Assembly: GCF_000208745.1 (NCBI RefSeq)
Contig: NC_030855.1
Span: forward strand, 7,496,959-7,560,958
Origin: Theobroma cacao
Taxonomy: Eukaryota > Streptophyta > Magnoliopsida > Malvales > Malvaceae
Direction of reading: 5' to 3'
DNA length: 64,000 bases
The notes beneath the pieces were generated by a model, which was given only the letters and a program-made list of their open reading frames with translations, had not been told where the DNA came from and did not search any database. Shown here in pieces: positions 61,262 through 64,000 of the stretch. Every line of letters starts with the position of its first letter. Position 1 is the stretch's first letter. A program made the translations under genes and the position numbers.

Positions 61262-61570
61262 GTATGTATGAACATATTTATCTTTTACATCATGTTTTTG
61301 ACGGGTTTCAGTATTTTTGAAGAAAAATGACGAAAATGCCCTTATGAGCCAGAAAATAATATTTTATTGTTTTGATTTAGAAACGACTTATGATTTCTTG
61401 AAATGATAAATTTAATAACTGTCGCTCACCGGGGAGATGCGAAAGCTGATGCTAAGCCTTGCGGGGTTTCGATCGGTATTCGGGGTTTCGATCGGCATTC
61501 GGGGTTATGAGTGCCTATCGAGACGTCGCGGCGGTTGTCATGAGCCCGATGGGAGTTCCGGGTCGTGACA
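61262..61570 (+). repeat. Truncated 5' LTR
   Basis: Matches the reverse complement of the first about 300 bp of 56215-59318. It contains an extra adjacent 19-bp duplication GGGGTTTCGATCGG(T/C)ATTC near 61467-61502. The left boundary is approximate; the LTR start found at 63361 is not present here. Confidence 0.75.
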
Positions 61571-61577
61571 ATTAGAG

Positions 61578-61589
61578 TGGTATCAGAGC
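61578..61589 (+). other. Primer-binding site (initiator Met tRNA)
   Basis: TGGTATCAGAGC, exact match to the plant initiator-Met PBS word, seven bases after the LTR end. Confidence 0.93.
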
Positions 61590-63346
61590 ATGGTTTAAAG
61601 ATCAGAGATTTTGATTGTAAAGCTTTGGATTTTAAAGTTTTCGGTTTTAAAGTTTTCGGTTTTAAAGTTGTTTTAAGAAATCCACACTGACACTACGTGG
61701 CCCCGAGTTAGGTTAAGTCAAGTTAGATTGAATAGGATGAGATGAATTTGAAAGTATCTATTTTACTTATTATATGTGATAAGCACAAGATGATATAAAT
61801 GGTTATGGGAATTGTGATGTAAGCTTGAAGGGAAACCAAACGGTTGAGAATGATTAGTGTAGTAACCTTAAATATAGATGAATAACATTGATCAAGTAAA
61901 CTCCAATAGCCACCGTGCTGCGGTGCTAAGAACACTTCATGTCTAAGACTCATGAGTAAAATGAGACAGATGTGAAGTTGAATTCACGAGTTGACCTAAG
62001 GTCATTGAACTTGATTCTAAGTTTTGGTAATTGGAGTTTTAAGGTTTTGGAAGGTATCGATATGAATGAGTTAAAGCTGAAATGATTAAAGGCGTTCCCT
62101 TCGAGGAAAGTAAAAGGTCTGGGGTTCGATACTTGGTGTATGCGGTCCTGCAGGGTCGAGAAGCCAAGAACAATACCTTGGAGTGGGCCCCGGATGGGGA
62201 GGCCACATGGGTGAGCCCCGAAGAGAATGCCACATAAATGGCTAAGTTACGGGTTAAGTGATCACATGTTGTGAGACATAAGTTTAAGATAGATATCCCT
62301 AAGGAAATACTCAAGAGAAGTTCTGCTGTGGATCTTGTAAAAGCAAGCACTAAGTTATGTGATTATAAATAGGAAGCTATAAGCTGAGAGTGATATTGGT
62401 ATTAATATTGAAAAGTACTTGAGGAGAATCTAGTTTTGAGTCTTGCAATTTCAAGTACAATTTGTAAATTGATTAAGGAAGAATGATGTTATATTCGTAT
62501 GAAAGAGTGGAACTTTATTAAGGAAGCGTATGGAAAAATATAAGAGAATATATTAGTTTGACTTACTATAAGAGGGCAAAAGTTGGATGACCATGAGTGG
62601 CTTGTAGGTAACCTAGGAATGTATAGGTAAGTGTGCAAGGGAGCTATGATCGATAGATAAAGGTAGAACTTTAATGATGAGACAGTGTTCGCTGCGTTAG
62701 ACCTTGAACTATAAAATATGGATATGTATCCATCTTATGAATACTCTGATGTGATAAATTCGAAAGACTTTTCGCAATGAGAAAACATTAAAGCTTAAGG
62801 AGCAAATGGCTATACAGTCAAGTTAGACTCGTGACTGACATGTCACATAAGTATGAGGATGGGATATAAAGCAATATAGAGGCATGAAAGATGATTGAGG
62901 ACAAAGGGATGACTTTGAGGAATTGTGATATTGCATCGTATTCAATGATCAAATCAAGATATATCTTGGAAGCATAAATGGGATTATAAGGCATATACAC
63001 ATATGTGGGGTTGATATTGTGATCAACTAAAATGAAGAATGATTTTTAATGAATTAAGATTCAAACTTAATATATGATGAGTGATGTAGGTAGTACAATG
63101 ATAAGAAATTTTATCAGAAATTGAACTATGTGAACATAAGAGACTCTGGGAAATAGTCAAAGAGATAATGTCAAGGAAATGTGATCTATAGCATGGTTAA
63201 GCTGTACGAGATATTTTAATATGATTAAGAATATTGATATTCTATACCTGTGAGATAAACAGGAAGTATGTGGAAATAATGGAAGAAAATACCCCACCTT
63301 TTTTTTGAGTTTGATAAGAGAAATTTTGAGGACAAAATTTTATTTT
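61590..63346 (+). other. Internal domain without recognisable coding sequence
   Basis: Only short frames in every direction (the longest, 62350-62039 minus, is not recognisable). A small TTTTAAAGTTTTCGG tandem repeat sits at 61629-61673. This is the expected location of gag-pol, which is absent. Confidence 0.7.
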
Positions 63347-63360
63347 AAGGGGGGTAGTGT

Positions 63361-64000
63361 TGTCAAACCCTGTTCTATAAAATAATTACGACGTCATTTA
63401 CATACTCAATAGAATGGTTACATATTTAGGAAGTTTGAGAAATCGTTAAAAGATAATATTACCCCTAATGGTATCATTAAATCGATTAAGCCTCAAACTA
63501 GTTCAAATAGGAATTTTAAGGTGAAATTAAGAGTTTCACAGTTCAGGGATGACTCAAAATGGTAATTCGGAGTTCGAGGATCAATTTGGAGTCAAATCGA
63601 AATTTTCACTATCTAGGGGCAAAATGGTCATTTGCCACTTGGGGACAAAATGAGAATTTTTGGAAAAGATTTTTTGACCCCATTTGACTTATTGGAGTAT
63701 GATTTGAGTATTGGAGTATGATTTGAGGTTTAGAAGTGAAAAATTTTAATTCCGGTATAATTTGGAGTATAAGGGCGAAATGATAATTTTGCTACCTTGA
63801 GGGCAAATTGGTAAATTTTCACCCCCGACACTTGTCAAGACCAAGGGATTTTATTCATCATGGAAATGGATAAACATGAGAAATGTGTGGTGGAGAATTA
63901 AAGAATTAAAAGTCAAATATTTAAAATTTGAACCAATAAGGAAATGCCATGTGTCATGTTTTTATTATTTTATTATTTCTTTATAAAAAGGCATAAAAAT
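63361..64000 (+). repeat. 3' LTR, first 640 bp (cut by window end)
   Basis: Begins TGTCAAACCC directly after the polypurine tract. Shares TAAGCCTCAAACTAGTTC, GAGTTCGAGGATCAATTTGG and GGGCAAAATGGTCATTT-type text with the reverse complement of the right halves of both solo LTRs. Confidence 0.85.

Larger units (their letters stand above)
61262..64000 (+). mobile_element. Non-coding LTR element, 5' LTR truncated, running off the window
   Basis: A partial 5' LTR (about 61262-61570) ends GGGTCGTGACA, then comes an initiator-Met PBS. About 1.77 kb of internal DNA follows with no gag, pol or other recognisable protein, then AAGGGGGGTAGTGT polypurine tract at about 63347-63360 and a 3' LTR from 63361 (TGTCAAACCC) past the window end. 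The LTR belongs to the family of the two solo LTRs, in opposite orientation. Lacking coding sequence, it would depend on a related element for mobility. Confidence 0.85.

Noticed and set aside
62120..62170. tRNA-like GGTTCGATAC word (internal B-box)
   Set aside because: No matching A-box, cloverleaf or acceptor stem around it.

Overview
This is a stretch of a eudicot nuclear genome. It has four intact-looking plant genes with GT-AG introns, AT-rich spacers, and about 35 kb of transposable elements, many nested or truncated. The order F-box/kelch gene then HugZ-like FMN-binding gene, both on the minus strand, resembles Arabidopsis At1g51550-At1g51560 as I recall it. The repeat content and protein flavour would fit a Malvaceae genome such as cacao, but the species is a guess.

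Layout. 1-3477: F-box/kelch-repeat gene (minus, two exons). 4560-5905: facing short-repeat arrays merging into a 455-bp tandem duplication. 7193-8415: hAT-type non-autonomous transposon with a perfect 8-bp target duplication. 8651-13894: nine-exon gene for a plastid-type HugZ-like/pyridoxamine-phosphate-oxidase-fold protein (minus), with a LINE-like retroposon in intron 6. 14.2-18.7 kb: AT-rich repeat, copia-like leader remnant and LTR-like non-coding repeats. 18743-20458: decayed Ty1/copia pol. 20459-32735: decayed Ty3/gypsy pol split by a younger 9.8-kb minus-strand Ty3/gypsy chromovirus (20995-30824) with both LTRs, primer-binding site, polypurine tract and 5-bp target duplication. 33.3-35.7 kb: exon-level debris of a GARP/G2-like MYB gene and of a MAPKKK gene. 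38065-40712: four-exon GT14 (GlcAT14-like) glycosyltransferase gene (plus). 42540-44981 and 56215-59318: two solo LTRs of one gypsy family, each with a target duplication. 49737-50492: intronless BBX32-like single B-box gene (minus). 55268-56214: CACTA-like fragment. 61262-64000: plus-strand LTR element of the same family as the solo LTRs, with PBS and PPT but no recognisable coding sequence, running off the window.

The four host genes are functionally unrelated: ubiquitin-ligase adaptor, plastid flavin/heme-fold protein, Golgi arabinogalactan glycosyltransferase and light-signalling B-box protein. They form no pathway or operon. I found no CRISPR array, tRNA, rRNA or evident new biosynthetic or defence system. 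The most unusual structures are the facing repeat arrays near 5 kb, the co-located gene fragments at 33-36 kb, and reciprocal N-marked duplications in the two LTRs of the nested chromovirus that look like assembly joins.
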